Source of the DNA: JBCCEJ01 sp039030335
GTDB lineage: Bacteria; Pseudomonadota; Gammaproteobacteria; HK1
Assembly: GCA_039030335.1 (NCBI GenBank)
Contig: JBCCEJ010000014.1
Span: 19,804 to 83,803 of the forward strand
Length of the DNA stretch: 64,000 bases
Direction of reading: 5' to 3'
Shown piece by piece: positions 35,732-43,479 of the stretch; the first letter of the stretch is position 1; the number at the start of each line of letters is the position of its first letter. The notes below the pieces were generated by a model that ran no database searches, had not been told where the DNA came from, and was given only the letters and a program-made list of their open reading frames with translations. A program made the translations under genes and the position numbers.

Positions 35732-37042
35732 GTGAGTTCCGTACCGACACGCGTCGATGTCGCTATCGTTGGCGCCGGACAGGCAGGACTCTCACTCGGC
35801 GCGTGCCTGAACCGCCGCGGTATCGACCACGTCGTGCTCGAAAAGGACTCGGTCGCGAACGCATGGCGATCGCAACGCTGGGACTCCTTCTGTCTGGTCA
35901 CCCCGAACTGGAGTGTGCGTCTTGCACACCAGGACTACGATGGAGACGACCCGGACGGGTTCATGTCGCGCGACGCAGTCGTGCGCTACCTCGAAATGTA
36001 CGCGGCGCGCGAACGCATTCATGTCTGCACTGGCCAGGAGGTGGTCGACGCACGTCACTCGCACGGGGCGTGGCGCCTTCGAACGGCCGCCGGTGCGGCA
36101 GTGGCTGCCCGGGTGCTCGTCGTCGCCACCGCCACGCACCAGCGCCCGCGTCGCCCCGCACTGGCCGAGCTTATTGGTGTGCCGCAGCTGCACACTGCCG
36201 ACTATCGTAATCCGAACGACATTCCGCCCGGCACCGTGCTCGTGGTGGGTAGTGGGCAGTCGGGCGCGCAGATCGCTTGGGAGCTGCACACCGCCGGGCG
36301 CGACGTCATCCTCGCGACCAGCCGCGTCGGGCGCGTACCACGCCGCCATCTGGGCAAGGACGTGATCGCCTGGCAACGCGACCTCGGTTTCCTGGACAGG
36401 CACATTAGCGAACTCGCCGACCCGGCCCTGCGGTTCAAGCCCGACCCTTTGTTGAGTGGCCAATACGGCGGCCAGGACATCAACCTGCACGATTTCGCCG
36501 ACGCTGGTGTCCAACTCGCCGGCCGGTTGAAAGCCGTGAGCAACGGCTTCGCCGAGTTCGACGACAGCCTGAGCGCCCATCTGGCCCATGCCGACGCCGC
36601 CGCCGACGACTTCTATGCCCAGGTCGCCAGGCACCTGGGCCAGACACCGCCAAGCCGCACACCCGCCCGTCCACCCCCCAAAGGCATCGACCGAGCGCCC
36701 CTCGGCAGCGCCGGCATCAACAGCGTGCTATGGGCCACCGGCTACGACCGGGACTTCGGCTGGCTGTCTTCTTCTTCTGAGCGGGACACACACATTCACG
36801 GCACTTGTGCACCGTTCGCGTCTTCTTCCTCTGAAACGGACACACACCTTCCTTTTCGTCAGGCCGATTTTCTGGGGCCCGTGGCGGGACTGCATTTTCT
36901 TGGCTTCAACTATGTCGACCATCGGCGCTCCGGTATCCTCTACGGAGCGGGCGTGGAAGCCACGAGGTTGGCTGATCGCATTGTCCAGGCGCTCGACAAG
37001 AACTCCAGAAAGCCGCAATCAACGACTCAACGGCCAGCATAG
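35732..37042 (+). CDS. FAD/NAD(P)-binding monooxygenase carrying an in-frame repeat insertion
   Basis: About 436 residues from a GTG at 35732. The first Rossmann motif is VAIVGAGQAGLSLGACL, the segment WDSFCLVTPNW is typical of CzcO/FMO-like flavoproteins, the NADP motif is VLVVGSGQSGAQIAWEL, and the end reads INSVLWATGYDRDF and LHFLGFNYVDHRRSG. Between the last two blocks relatives have a short linker; here about 30 residues contain two copies of SSSSE(R/T)DTH, encoded by two reverse-oriented copies of the GTGTGTGTCC repeat. The frame is kept open, so the gene may still work. Substrate unknown; it could act with the 2-oxoglutarate dioxygenase 44 bases downstream. Confidence 0.85.
   Translation: MSSVPTRVDVAIVGAGQAGLSLGACLNRRGIDHVVLEKDSVANAWRSQRWDSFCLVTPNWSVRLAHQDYDGDDPDGFMSRDAVVRYLEMYAARERIHVCTGQEVVDARHSHGAWRLRTAAGAAVAARVLVVATATHQRPRRPALAELIGVPQLHTADYRNPNDIPPGTVLVVGSGQSGAQIAWELHTAGRDVILATSRVGRVPRRHLGKDVIAWQRDLGFLDRHISELADPALRFKPDPLLSGQYGGQDINLHDFADAGVQLAGRLKAVSNGFAEFDDSLSAHLAHADAAADDFYAQVARHLGQTPPSRTPARPPPKGIDRAPLGSAGINSVLWATGYDRDFGWLSSSSERDTHIHGTCAPFASSSSETDTHLPFRQADFLGPVAGLHFLGFNYVDHRRSGILYGAGVEATRLADRIVQALDKNSRKPQSTTQRPA
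36767..36850 (-). repeat. Two copies of the GTGTGTGTCC repeat inside a coding sequence
   Basis: Read on the minus strand, 36767-36796 gives AATGTGTGTGTCCCGCTCAG followed by an AAG run, and 36821-36850 gives AAGGTGTGTGTCCGTTTCAG followed by GGAAG. Both have the repeat core and the following purine run seen in the copy at 42090. They lie 54 bases apart and keep the FAD monooxygenase frame. These are direct copies in the same orientation, opposite to those at 42.1 kb. Confidence 0.8.
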
Positions 37043-37086
37043 ACGGGCTCCCTCCAGGGCCGTTCGCCACACTGAGGACAGCGCAT

Positions 37087-38088
37087 ATGGATAGCGAAAT
37101 TCCGCTGGTAGATGTTAGCCAGCTCGACTCCACCCAGGGAATCGAGCGTGTCGCAGCCGAGCTCCGACATGCATTTGCGCGCACCGGCTTCCTCGTCGTA
37201 GTTGGTCATGCCGTCGAACCGGACCTGATCGCGAGTGTTTTCGAACTCGCGCGGGTCTTTCACGCCCAACCAATGGAGCGAAAGCTCGCGTTGCGGATGA
37301 ATGAGCACAATAACGGCTACATGGCGATGGAGCGCTATTCTGTCCGTACGTCGCGAGTCAGCGAAGACGCGCTACCGGACATGAACGAAGCGTTTTTTCT
37401 CAAACGCGAACGTGCCGCGGACGATCCACTCGTGCTGTCGGGGCGCCGTTTTGCGGGCCCGAATCAATGGCCGGCGAATTGGCCGCAGTTCAAAACGACC
37501 GTGCTCGACTACACCGGCGCCGTGAATGAACTGGCTCGCAAGCTCCTTGCACCTCTTGCAGTATCGCTGAAACTTCCCGCCGACTACTTTGCAAACGCCT
37601 TTGAAGAAAGCCAGTTCTCGTTTCGCATGTCGCACTACCCGGCTGCTCAGGCGCAGCGGAGCCGTTATGGAATCGCGCCGCATACCGACGTGAATTTCCT
37701 GACACTGCTGGCCCAATCCGAGAACCCTGGCTTACAGATCCAGCTCGACTCTGGAGTCTGGACGGACGTTCCGTATATACCCGATTCCTTCATCGTAAAC
37801 GCAGGCGATACGTTGCACCGATGGACAAACGGGCGCATCAGTTCAACGGCCCATAGGGCGCTCTCGCCAGCCCACCAATCACGTTACGCTATACCATTCT
37901 TCTTTGGCCCGCATTTGGACACACAGATCGAACCTATTGCGACATGCGTTACTCCGGACGTGCCACCTGAGTTTGCGCCGATTCGCTACGGGGATTTCCT
38001 TGATTGGTGGTATGACGCTAACTACAACGCTGATGACCAGGCAGATCTGAAAGCCAGAGAAACCGAACACCAACTCAGGGCTAACTAA
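37087..38088 (+). CDS. 2-oxoglutarate/Fe(II) dioxygenase, isopenicillin-N-synthase-like
   Basis: 333 residues. The N-terminal non-haem dioxygenase domain begins IPLVDVSQL with TGFLVVVGHAV. The C-terminal jelly-roll has the iron ligands HTD (about H199 and D201) and the distal His in STAHRA (about H256), and the 2-oxoglutarate-binding RYAIPFF (about R266). It hydroxylates, desaturates or cyclises an unknown small molecule in the cytoplasm. The ATG follows GAGGA. It lies between the FAD monooxygenase (44 bases) and a NIPSNAP gene (26 bases) in the same direction, so a three-gene operon is likely. A sampled stretch is near 53% GC, below most of the window. Confidence 0.9.
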   Translation: MDSEIPLVDVSQLDSTQGIERVAAELRHAFARTGFLVVVGHAVEPDLIASVFELARVFHAQPMERKLALRMNEHNNGYMAMERYSVRTSRVSEDALPDMNEAFFLKRERAADDPLVLSGRRFAGPNQWPANWPQFKTTVLDYTGAVNELARKLLAPLAVSLKLPADYFANAFEESQFSFRMSHYPAAQAQRSRYGIAPHTDVNFLTLLAQSENPGLQIQLDSGVWTDVPYIPDSFIVNAGDTLHRWTNGRISSTAHRALSPAHQSRYAIPFFFGPHLDTQIEPIATCVTPDVPPEFAPIRYGDFLDWWYDANYNADDQADLKARETEHQLRAN

Positions 38089-38114
38089 GAAAATCGAAGG
38101 TGGAGATTTACAGA

Positions 38115-38438
38115 ATGACCGTATATGAGTTGCGTACGTACGACCTACAGGTGGGTACCCTCGGTCAGGTCCTGCAGCTGTATAAAGACCTCGGTTGGCC
38201 GGCCTTGGAGAGTGGCGGCTTCGACGACAACCTGGTGGGCTATTTCACTTCCGATGTTGGCGAGCTGAATCAACTGGTGCATCTATGGAAATTCGACGAC
38301 GATGAAACCCGGCGGGCATTTTGGAAGCGTCTGTTCAGGGACGAAGCATTCATGACCTTTGCTCACAAGCTTCGCCCATTCATTCACAGACAGCGCAATC
38401 AGCTGCTACTCAACGCACCTTGGGGTCCCTGTCCATAG
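38115..38438 (+). CDS. NIPSNAP-family protein
   Basis: 107 residues with the NIPSNAP ferredoxin-like alpha-beta pattern: VYELRTYDLQVGTLGQVLQLYKD, the LVGYFTSDVGELNQLVHLWKFDD strand and the C-terminal FMTFAHKLRPFIHRQRN. Members are small dimeric proteins of uncertain function, often beside catabolic monooxygenases in bacteria. The ATG at 38115 is preceded by GGTGGAG. It ends the presumed operon with the two oxygenase genes. After it a 357-base gap begins that holds a repeat copy and the transposase region. Confidence 0.85.
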   Translation: MTVYELRTYDLQVGTLGQVLQLYKDLGWPALESGGFDDNLVGYFTSDVGELNQLVHLWKFDDDETRRAFWKRLFRDEAFMTFAHKLRPFIHRQRNQLLLNAPWGPCP

Positions 38439-38795
38439 GCCGCGGGCTCCGCATTCTGGGCGCTTCGCTGCGGAGCTCCAGTTTAGCTATTCGACCATCC
38501 GTTGGGCGCCACGGCACTGCTTGAGGATTCGGACACACACTTTCGAATTCAAGCGCACGCGCGCGGAAATTTATGGCAACCACGCGCATGGAATGCAAGC
38601 AACCCAAATTCGGGCACCGAGCTGTTCCACACGGGCCTTCGCGCCACAATGTTGGACCTCTGCCGCAGCCACAGACATTTGTGACTTGGTATTGGCGGAC
38701 CGTGCAAGGCTAAGCGGCCCCGGTTACCACGGTGCACGAATGCCTTGGTGTAGAGTTCCATATTCGCCAGCTGAGCAGACTCTTGTGATTACGCC
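38439..38795. other. Intergenic stretch with one repeat copy
   Basis: 357 bases without a recognisable gene, between NIPSNAP and the convergent transposase. GGACACACACTTTC at 38531-38544 is a minus-oriented copy of the repeat core (GAAAGTGTGTGTCC). Small frames in it have no known product and no ribosome site. The copy lies about 250 bases past the end of the transposase gene. Confidence 0.5.
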
Positions 38796-39740
38796 TCAGC
38801 GCGCAACAGCCATGGCTTTCTCCAGGAAGCGAAACCGCCTGGCCTGCAACCAGATCCGCAATGCGTTTGGACTGCCATAGGCACGCTGACGAACGCGGAA
38901 TAGCTCTGCCGCATGAGTGTATCGCTCAAATTCAAGGGTTCGTTCGTCTGCACCAGCCACTTTCTCCGATTGGTGGGTCATCGTCCATTCGAGCATCTGC
39001 ACGTATTCATTCAGCGTAATTCGTGGAATCGGTTGACTAGAAACGACAAACGACTCAGACGCAATCCACGGCACGGTTCCGCTAACTACTGGCTTGATTT
39101 CGTCATGCAATTTTCCCGCACCATTATCGAGTGATCGGAGTCTCCATCGTATCGACGTGTGTCTGGCTTCTTCCAGTGAATCAGCTATGCGCGCTCGAAA
39201 CGGATTCAGATCTACATAACGCATGGCAGCGAGAACCGCAGCTTCATCCAACAAAGCACCAGAGTAGAAGCGCTGCTCGAACAAGTGACCTTTGACATTG
39301 TCCTCACGATTGACCTCGACAGCAATTGGTTGCTTTAGGTGCTGCATGAATGCGGAAAGAGAGCCAAGTCTACTCCGGCAACGCGATAACCGGTCTCTAT
39401 CATTCAGTAGTGCGCTTCGCGCAACCTCACCAGCCACCTTCGGATTCGGGAACGCATGAACCCAGCGGCGAGCCACTTCTTCGTCTGACCAGGCTTCATA
39501 AGCCACAGGGTCGAAGTAGACGACGAGATGAAAGTGGTTGCTCATCACAGCGTACGCGAGTACGTCGACCGCAAACGACTTCGCAAGATGCAAAATGCGC
39601 GCCTCTATCCAGGCTTTCCTATGTTCATAGCAACGCCCGCCATGCTCACCACAAAGCCAGGCCTGCCGCACGCACCGCGATACCAGGTGGTAGCAGAGGG
39701 ATTGCTGTGAATCGACGAGTTGTGATCGTGGCGTCGCCAT
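38796..39740 (-). mobile_element. REP-associated tyrosine transposase (Y1/HUH, IS200-like) gene
   Basis: 314 residues from the ATG at 39740; the frame runs on to 39791. Pattern: YHLVSRCVRQAWLCG near residue 17, an HUH metal site at about H69-F-H71 (AVMSNHFHLVVYF), and the catalytic Tyr at about 175 in MRYVDLNPFRAR. This is the large, stand-alone RAYT group, single-copy domesticated relatives of IS200/IS605 enzymes that act on REP-like palindromes and short repeats. No terminal inverted repeats or target duplication flank it. Repeat copies surround it at 36.8, 38.5, 40.2 and 42.1 kb, which makes it the natural candidate for moving them. Confidence 0.88.
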
Positions 39741-39870
39741 AACTCGATGTTCCAATGCATTACCTCGTGATTCTGCAGGACCAGAGAGCAACGGATGTAG
39801 GATGGTGGCGCACTCGAATGACCCCTAGCGAATTAGGAAGCAGGCAATAAGCGCGGGAGACATTTACACG

Positions 39871-40041
39871 TCATAGTTGACTGATCGCCTGGGGCAGTGG
39901 AAAGCCCTCCACCTCGCGTAGGTCACCGCGGCCAGTCATCGGCAGCGCAGAATCTTTGGCGACTAGTACGTGGAACTCTTGGTCCGCGAAAAGAAACGGG
40001 CCGCTAACAGGGTCCGGTATACGGCGGAGGCAGTGGTAGGG
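39871..40041 (-). pseudogene. Possible remnant of a PIN-domain (VapC/COG1569-type) toxin
   Basis: A minus-strand frame without a start codon ends at a TGA (39873-39871). Its 56 codons include DQEFHVLVAKDSALPM then TGRGDLREVEGFPLPQA. The layout resembles the C-terminal half of PIN-family toxins (D-x-x-F-L-x-L-A ... TGDxDL ... F-P-I-x-T-P). The Asp of the TGD motif appears as Arg, and no N-terminal PIN motif was found upstream in any frame. If real it is a dead fragment. The resemblance is weak and by eye only. Confidence 0.27.
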
Positions 40042-40227
40042 TTATCGTGCCATTGGCGCATCGCCGCGACCGGCACTACGTGTTGTTCACGTGTGGAGGC
40101 ACTCGAGGCTAAGAGGGCAAGCATTTTGTTCCCGTTCCGCAGCCAGAGTCGCACCTTGTGTCTTGATAAGATGCCCAACGTCCAGGTTTTGGTGATGACA
40201 TCTCATCACGTTGTGGACCATAGCCGC

Positions 40228-40285
40228 CCGTCGCGAAACTGTGTGTCCGTTCGGGTCCGTCGCGAAACTGTGTGTCCGTTCGGAT
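40228..40285 (+). repeat. 29-bp tandem pair containing GTGTGTCCGTTCGG
   Basis: 40228-40256 and 40257-40285 are identical except at the 28th base. The unit is CCGTCGCGAAACTGTGTGTC followed by CGTTCGGGT or CGTTCGGAT. The inner part is a plus-oriented variant of the GTGTGTGTCCGTTTC core with CTGTGTGTCC. It lies 28 bases past the stop of the DAO gene on the other strand. Confidence 0.85.
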
Positions 40286-40312
40286 CAGCCGCGGCGGCGT
40301 GGCTACACGATT

Positions 40313-41416
40313 TTAGAAAACGGCGCGTTGGCGTAATGAAGCTCTGGACGGGGTGAACGGCCTCAAATCAACCGTAGAGGCTTCGCCTTCGACGATTAGT
40401 TCTGCCATCGCGAGACCTGATCCTGGCGCGTTAAGAATGCCCCAGCAATTGTGTGCAGTCGCAACGTACGCTCCCGCGTACCCCTCGATTGCTCCCAGCA
40501 GCGGGAGCCCGTCCGCCACTATCGGACGGTAACATGCTTGTTGACGCACAATCTCTGCGGTTGCCAGATGACTGGATAGTCGGGCTGCGACTCCGGCCAG
40601 AATGCCGCAAGCTTGTTCGTTGGGTTGAATCGACAGCGGATCTTCGGGTACGGGTATGTCATCCGCCATACCGCATACATACACCTCGCCGTCGGGGCGC
40701 GGGTAGATCTCAGGCGAAATATTTCCGGCTGCCGGATCGTCGGTTTCCACAAAAAGGCAATGCGCTGGAATCTCCTGCGTTGGTCGCAGATGTATGCTGT
40801 TGCCGCGCAAGCCGGCGACCGGCGGAAGCCCGAGCGCCTGGGCGAAACCGGCAGTCCAAGGACCCATGGCCAATACGACAGCGTCGGCGTCAAGAACAGC
40901 GCCCCCTAGATGCACCCCGACAACTCGTTCGCCGCTTTCCGTAACCCTCGTGGCAAGCCTGTCTGCAGTAGCTGTTACGAGTCGGGCACCTCGTGATACC
41001 GCCGCATCCACCAGCGCTTCGGTCAACAGACGCGGCTGAACCTGAGCGGTTGACTCCCGGTTTCCAAGCTGGCCGCGCAGGTGCGCACTCCGATCCAGCC
41101 AAAAGCCGTCGGGCGTATTCCTCTCGGGTTCTTCCTGCACGAGCAATGTATCGACACGACGATAACCAACATCGCCAAACTGCCTGCTGAGCTGAGTAGC
41201 CAGGCGCTCGTGCAATGCAAAACTGACGCGAGCAAGAGGCCCGAGAGCAGAGCCGTCACACCAATCGAGGGCAAGGAATCCGCCGGATTTGCCAGAGGCA
41301 GCGCACGCCACGTGACCGCGTTCGACCAGTGTGACCTCAGCGCCGCGCTCGGCCAGAAAAAATGCGGTCGCAGCGCCGATCACCCCGGCGCCACATACGG
41401 CCACGTGTAGCGTCAT
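40313..41416 (-). CDS. DAO-family FAD oxidoreductase (D-amino acid dehydrogenase/glycine oxidase-like)
   Basis: 367 residues. The dinucleotide-binding motif is VAVCGAGVIGAATAFFLAERG, then VERGHVACAASGKSGGFLAL, the VVLAMGPWTAGFAQ strand and the C-terminal AYVATAHNCWGILNAPGSGLAMAELI, all typical of the DAO fold. It oxidises an amine or amino acid with FAD. The ATG follows AAGGAGTG. It is on the reverse strand, alone between two unusually long non-coding stretches, and lies inside the segment bounded by repeat copies. Substrate unknown. Confidence 0.88.
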   Translation of the reverse strand: MTLHVAVCGAGVIGAATAFFLAERGAEVTLVERGHVACAASGKSGGFLALDWCDGSALGPLARVSFALHERLATQLSRQFGDVGYRRVDTLLVQEEPERNTPDGFWLDRSAHLRGQLGNRESTAQVQPRLLTEALVDAAVSRGARLVTATADRLATRVTESGERVVGVHLGGAVLDADAVVLAMGPWTAGFAQALGLPPVAGLRGNSIHLRPTQEIPAHCLFVETDDPAAGNISPEIYPRPDGEVYVCGMADDIPVPEDPLSIQPNEQACGILAGVAARLSSHLATAEIVRQQACYRPIVADGLPLLGAIEGYAGAYVATAHNCWGILNAPGSGLAMAELIVEGEASTVDLRPFTPSRASLRQRAVF

Positions 41417-42164
41417 TCGGTGTCACTCCTTAACTCGAAGCACCAAGGCCTACATCGCAATTCTACGATGTCCTGGCGAGGAACACAGTGCTCCACGCGT
41501 GCACTCGGTTCTATCCGGGAAGTCGGGCTTTCAGGTTCTTCTGGATCGGCGTAGATATTGTGGCAGCGACACCGTCCGCCCACATTCCAGCATGACAGAT
41601 CAGGGAAAACTCATGTAGCGAAGCTCCGTCAATCTTGAAGTCTGACCGGCTTTGTCGTGCGGTTGCACGACGCGCCTGCCGTCCCCTGTCGAGCCCTCGC
41701 GGGGGTCTCGAGGGATCGTGAAAGTGTCGATCGAAAGCAAGCTCGGGCTTAGCACCAACCGCTCAGTGAGTGAGCGACTGGCAATTGACCATCGCACCTA
41801 CCGCTGCGTAGTCGGCTGCCGACAAATCGCAGGGACATTGTGCTCGCACATTCGAACTGCGAAAAAGCGAAATTGACAAAGAACTCGAACCATGTTCGGA
41901 AGCACAACTGTTTCACATTCGTGCAGTTGGCGTCAGTTACAGGCAGGCCAGAACAACTAGATAGCACGCGAAAGTGGCGGTCCAATTTGGAGCGAGCGAA
42001 AGTCTGCAAAGCACCCGGATGTCTGTGTCCATTCCAGCATCAAATCCAGGCGCGATGGGCCGACGGTACCGCACTCACGCCCGACCGATGTGTGTGTCCG
42101 TTTCAGAAGAAGAGGGAAGGCGACCAAAGTGTGTGTCCGTTTCAGAGAGAGAGAATAAAAACAC
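41417..42164. other. 748-base non-coding stretch upstream of the DAO gene
   Basis: The longest gap in the window. Short frames on both strands have no recognisable product, no ribosome site and no protein-like composition. Sampled base content is lower in GC than most genes here. The right end carries the repeat pair at 42082-42159. Near 42018 lies a weak variant (GTCTGTGTCCATTCCAG). The promoter of the DAO gene must lie at its left end. Confidence 0.5.
42082..42159 (+). repeat. 39-bp tandem pair with the best-preserved repeat cores
   Basis: Two units, each starting CGACC (42082 and 42121), are spaced 39 bases apart. Each carries GTGTGTGTCCGTTTCAGA (42090-42107 and 42129-42146) followed by a purine run (AGAAGAGGGAAGG, then GAGAGAG). 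The pair ends close to the stop of the MFS gene at 42165. These plus-oriented copies face the minus-oriented copies in the flavoprotein at 36.8 kb. Confidence 0.85.
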
Positions 42165-43382
42165 CTACCGCGGGACCTTCAGCTTCGCCGTGGCGCCGAG
42201 CGCCAGTACGGACGTGACCAGAGCGATAGCGAATGCGGCGGAGTAGCTCTGCGTGCGGTCGTAGATGGCCGCGCCAACGACGGCAGCCAGGCCGCCTGCC
42301 GTGTGATGGACCATCGTGATGGTGCCTGCCACCGTTCCGAGTTGCGCGAGCCCAAAATGCTCGCGCGCGAAGACGACCGTGAGTGGCGCAGTCACCCAGA
42401 AAGTTGCCCCGAAGATCAGGCCGGCCGCGGCGATAACCCACTTTTCCGCACTCAACAGCAACGCAGCAAACAACAGGATCCGCAGCACAAAACAAGCGTA
42501 AGTTGGCACCGTTGGACCCCACCGGTCGGAGGCCACGCCACCGAGCAGAACACCGCCCAATCCGGCCAGTCCCATGAAGGCAAACAAACTGCCCGCAACC
42601 CCGTCAGCCAGCCCCTGGTCGAGAGCGAAAGCAACAAAATGTGTGGCGATCAAAAAGTCGTGAAACCCGCAAAGCGCGTACATCAGCGCAAGCCACCAGA
42701 ACGCGCGTGTGCGCAGCACGTCCCGGAAGCTGAGTGTCACCGCAGCCGTTGCTGGCGCCCCGGCGGGTCCTGAAGCAGCCGTTCCATTCCCGTCGGCCGG
42801 CGTAACCGATCCAACGTCCGGAGCCCGCGCCGCTGTAAACAGCAGCAACGGTAGGACACAAGCGACGTTGATAGCGCCCAGGGCCAGAAACGCGCTACGC
42901 CAGTCAAAAGCGGTCAGGTAAGCCGACAAGGCCAGAATAATGACCAGTTGCCCAACACCCATGCCCGAGATCGCGATGCTGTTCGCCATGCCAATGCGTT
43001 CCGGGAACCACCGGCTCACCAGCACGCCCACCGGCGCTATAGACGTGCCGGCATTGCCGATCGCGACCACCACGCCGTAGATGAGCAACGCTTCCCAGGG
43101 CTGTTGCACCGCGCCCATCGCAGCCGTGCCGACGCTCATGACGACAACCGAGACGCCGAGCAGACGCCCGGCACCAAAGCGATCTACCAGCCGCCCCATA
43201 AATGGCAGTGCCAATGCCGACAACACCATGAACAGCGTGACAGCGATGGAGATATCGCTGCGCGTCCAGGCGAGGTCATCGGCCATCGGCTTGAGCATCA
43301 GGCCGATCGAAAAACGCACGCCAGCGTTGAACAACAACACCACGAAAGCCGTGGCGAGGACCAGGCGTGCAGCAGACATCAT
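42165..43382 (-). CDS. MFS transporter
   Basis: 405 residues, twelve membrane helices. LPFMGRLVDRFGAGRLLGVS is the helix 2-3 signature, VSRWFPERIGMANSIAISGMG is typical of monocarboxylate/oxalate-type carriers, and the second half begins FRDVLRTRAFWWLALMYAL. Two adjacent ATGs (43382 and 43379) are equally good; the frame opens at a GTG 27 bases earlier. It likely moves an organic acid across the inner membrane. It is divergent from the dimethylformamidase-like gene and may supply or export its compound. A repeat pair begins right behind its stop. Confidence 0.85.
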   Translation of the reverse strand: MMSAARLVLATAFVVLLFNAGVRFSIGLMLKPMADDLAWTRSDISIAVTLFMVLSALALPFMGRLVDRFGAGRLLGVSVVVMSVGTAAMGAVQQPWEALLIYGVVVAIGNAGTSIAPVGVLVSRWFPERIGMANSIAISGMGVGQLVIILALSAYLTAFDWRSAFLALGAINVACVLPLLLFTAARAPDVGSVTPADGNGTAASGPAGAPATAAVTLSFRDVLRTRAFWWLALMYALCGFHDFLIATHFVAFALDQGLADGVAGSLFAFMGLAGLGGVLLGGVASDRWGPTVPTYACFVLRILLFAALLLSAEKWVIAAAGLIFGATFWVTAPLTVVFAREHFGLAQLGTVAGTITMVHHTAGGLAAVVGAAIYDRTQSYSAAFAIALVTSVLALGATAKLKVPR

Positions 43383-43479
43383 GTCCGCAAAGTAGCATGC
43401 GGTCCGCACGACAGGTACTGTCGATGCACGCTGCTATTGTTGCCCACCCGGACAACCTCAGGACCACGGAGACCAAACG

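Larger units (their letters stand above)
39741..40312. other. Long non-coding stretch next to the transposase
   Basis: 572 bases without an intact gene. It contains a possible PIN-toxin remnant (39871-40041, minus strand) and a two-unit tandem repeat (40228-40285). The rest, including a small minus-strand frame near 39963-40178, has no recognisable product. Such degraded sequence beside a mobile gene is unlike the tightly packed remainder of the window. Confidence 0.5.

Noticed and set aside
37915..37926. TTGGACACACAG as a repeat copy
   Set aside because: It lies in the dioxygenase coding sequence, lacks the flanking TTTC or purine run, and is too short to be distinguished from chance.
38796..39740. 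A complete insertion sequence with terminal inverted repeats
   Set aside because: No inverted ends or target-site duplication were found around the transposase gene; RAYT genes are normally stand-alone.
40228..40285. CRISPR-like repeat
   Set aside because: Only two adjacent units with no spacer between them and no cas gene in the window.
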